Source of the DNA: Alphaproteobacteria bacterium MarineAlpha9_Bin7
Lineage (GTDB): Bacteria; Pseudomonadota; Alphaproteobacteria; UBA7887
Assembly: GCA_002938115.1 (NCBI GenBank)
Contig: PTKD01000114.1
Coordinates: 1 to 6,535 of the forward strand
Reading direction: 5' to 3'
DNA: 6,535 bases
Part shown: positions 5,620 through 6,535 of the stretch, one piece after another
Layout: every line of letters starts with the position of its first letter
How positions within the stretch are numbered: the first letter of the stretch is position 1
Notes under the pieces: model-generated
Databases searched by the model: none
What the model saw: only the letters and a program-made list of their open reading frames with translations
What the model was told of the DNA's origin: nothing
Position numbers and translations under genes: made by a program

Positions 5620-6535
5620 TCAGCCCGAACGAATAAATTTCTGAAAAGAATGGCATGTAAATGGCGCAAAGTATTCGATGGCCCTGCCACTTTTGACAAC
5701 CTCACCGACGTACAAATCTCCTCGAGAGTCGGCCCAAATTCCGTGGGGCTGTATGAAATTTCCCGGCAAAAGTGGTTTTGGCCCACCAATACGCGACTGA
5801 ACATTGCCATCAAGATCACAAATAGTCACTCTAGCAATCGGATCATGCCCAACTGGAGGCAGCTCCATTATATTAAAGTGCCGCGACTTACGCATCGGAA
5901 CGGACCAACCGAGTTCAGCGATGTAAAGATTTTCTTGATCATCAAGAAACAAGTCGCAAGGACGATTCGTCCATGTCCATTCGTCTAAAAATTCTCCTTC
6001 CGAAGAAAATATCTGTATCCGAGAATTTTCACGGTCTGCTACGAAAACTCTTCCAGAACGATCAACGACGATGGAATGCGGCAGATTGAATTCTCCAGGA
6101 CCGCTGCCAGGCTCCCCCCAAGACATTTTCAAACTGCCATCAGCACTGTATCGATGGACACGGGCATTACCATAACCATCAGCAATAAATAAATCCCCGT
6201 CTGGTCCCATTGCTGCCTTGGTGACCATGTTAAATGGTCCGGCAGCACAGCATACGGGACTCTCGTTAAGCTTGAATCCAGTATCGGAGGGATTTTCAGT
6301 ATCACCAAGCGTCATCAGTAGTTCGCCCGATGTGGTGAACTTGCGCACGGTGTGGTCAAAATTGTCGGCACACCAAATGTGATCGTTTTGATCGATGAAA
6401 ATACCGTGCGGATTTGTGAAAATGCCCTTACCCCATGCATCGATAAACTGTCCCTCCTTGTCGAAAATGATCATCGGATGCTCACCTCGATTGAAGACAT
6501 AGACCAGATCCTGCCTATCAACTCCGATTCCAGCT
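5620..6535 (-). CDS. PAL-like NHL propeller (peptidyl-alpha-hydroxyglycine alpha-amidating lyase family), partial at its N-terminus
   Basis: The reading frame is open through the right edge and 304 residues are visible; numbering here starts at the first complete codon (6534). An ATG at 6474 is internal, because family-conserved sequence (VYVFNRGEHP, 11-20) lies upstream of it. The product is a six-bladed NHL propeller matching the PAL domain, which in animals splits a peptidyl-alpha-hydroxyglycine into an amidated peptide and glyoxylate. The catalytic set appears complete: Arg16 (NRGEH), His43 (NPHGI), Tyr121 (DGYGNAR), His153 (LPHSI), Arg168 (ADRENSR) and His264 (QPHGI). From memory these correspond to rat PAL Arg533, His585, Tyr654, His690, Arg706 and His786, with the three histidines binding zinc. 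The disulfide cysteines next to the rat Tyr and Arg motifs are replaced by Gly122 and Ile175. Probably 20-40 N-terminal residues are missing, so a signal peptide cannot be judged. Family assignment is firm; the bacterial substrate is unknown. Confidence 0.9.
   Translation of the reverse strand, partial: AGIGVDRQDLVYVFNRGEHPMIIFDKEGQFIDAWGKGIFTNPHGIFIDQNDHIWCADNFDHTVRKFTTSGELLMTLGDTENPSDTGFKLNESPVCCAAGPFNMVTKAAMGPDGDLFIADGYGNARVHRYSADGSLKMSWGEPGSGPGEFNLPHSIVVDRSGRVFVADRENSRIQIFSSEGEFLDEWTWTNRPCDLFLDDQENLYIAELGWSVPMRKSRHFNIMELPPVGHDPIARVTICDLDGNVQSRIGGPKPLLPGNFIQPHGIWADSRGDLYVGEVVKSGRAIEYFAPFTCHSFQKFIRSG

Noticed and set aside
5605..5988. A 127-codon plus-strand open frame opposite the PAL-like gene
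   Set aside because: It is antisense to strongly conserved propeller sequence and its predicted product has no low-complexity-free domain or family motif.
6472..6474. ATG at 6474 as the true start of the PAL-like gene
   Set aside because: The frame stays open to the window edge, and the upstream residues contain the conserved VFNRGEH motif with the catalytic-type Arg, so the real start lies outside the window.

Overview
The window looks like chromosomal DNA from a Gram-negative, probably marine or aquatic proteobacterium. An alphaproteobacterium is my best guess. The reasons are a TRAP-type solute-binding protein of the TakP kind, a MaoC/CitE-like acyl-CoA gene pair, an EamA-type DMT exporter and NHL-propeller proteins, all densely packed with short intergenic gaps. 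Base composition is moderate and looks even across the window. I see no rRNA, tRNA, CRISPR array, insertion sequence or phage gene. The taxonomic assignment is inference only.

Layout from left to right. (1) A minus-strand TRAP substrate-binding protein runs off the left edge at base 1; its start is at 956. (2) An epoxide-hydrolase-like alpha/beta hydrolase lies upstream on the same strand (1094-2128). A 137-base gap between the two contains an imperfect inverted repeat. (3) Divergent from it is a secreted six-bladed NHL-propeller protein (2303-3160, plus strand). (4) Convergent to that is a two-gene minus-strand operon: a MaoC-like enoyl-CoA hydratase (4114-4566) and a CitE-like CoA-ester lyase (3233-4117), joined by an ATGA overlap. 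(5) Divergent from the operon is a ten-helix EamA/DMT transporter (4646-5551, plus strand). (6) At the right edge is a minus-strand NHL propeller (5620 to beyond 6535) related to the peptidyl-alpha-hydroxyglycine alpha-amidating lyase (PAL) domain. Its 5' end is outside the window.

Working together: the hydratase and lyase very likely perform successive steps on a short branched or dicarboxylic acyl-CoA. The bacterial itaconyl-CoA/mesaconyl-CoA to citramalyl-CoA to pyruvate plus acetyl-CoA route is the closest known model. The TRAP binding protein resembles 2-oxoacid binders, so import of a small carboxylate fits the same theme, but nothing in the window proves a shared pathway. The alternating orientations imply at least five transcription units, so this is a loose metabolic neighbourhood rather than one operon.

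The most interesting item is the PAL-like propeller. It keeps every residue I can recall as zinc-binding or catalytic in animal PAL while lacking the two disulfide cysteines that can be placed, and no partner monooxygenase is visible. Second is the MaoC protein, which has Asn where R-specific hydratases have the catalytic Asp.
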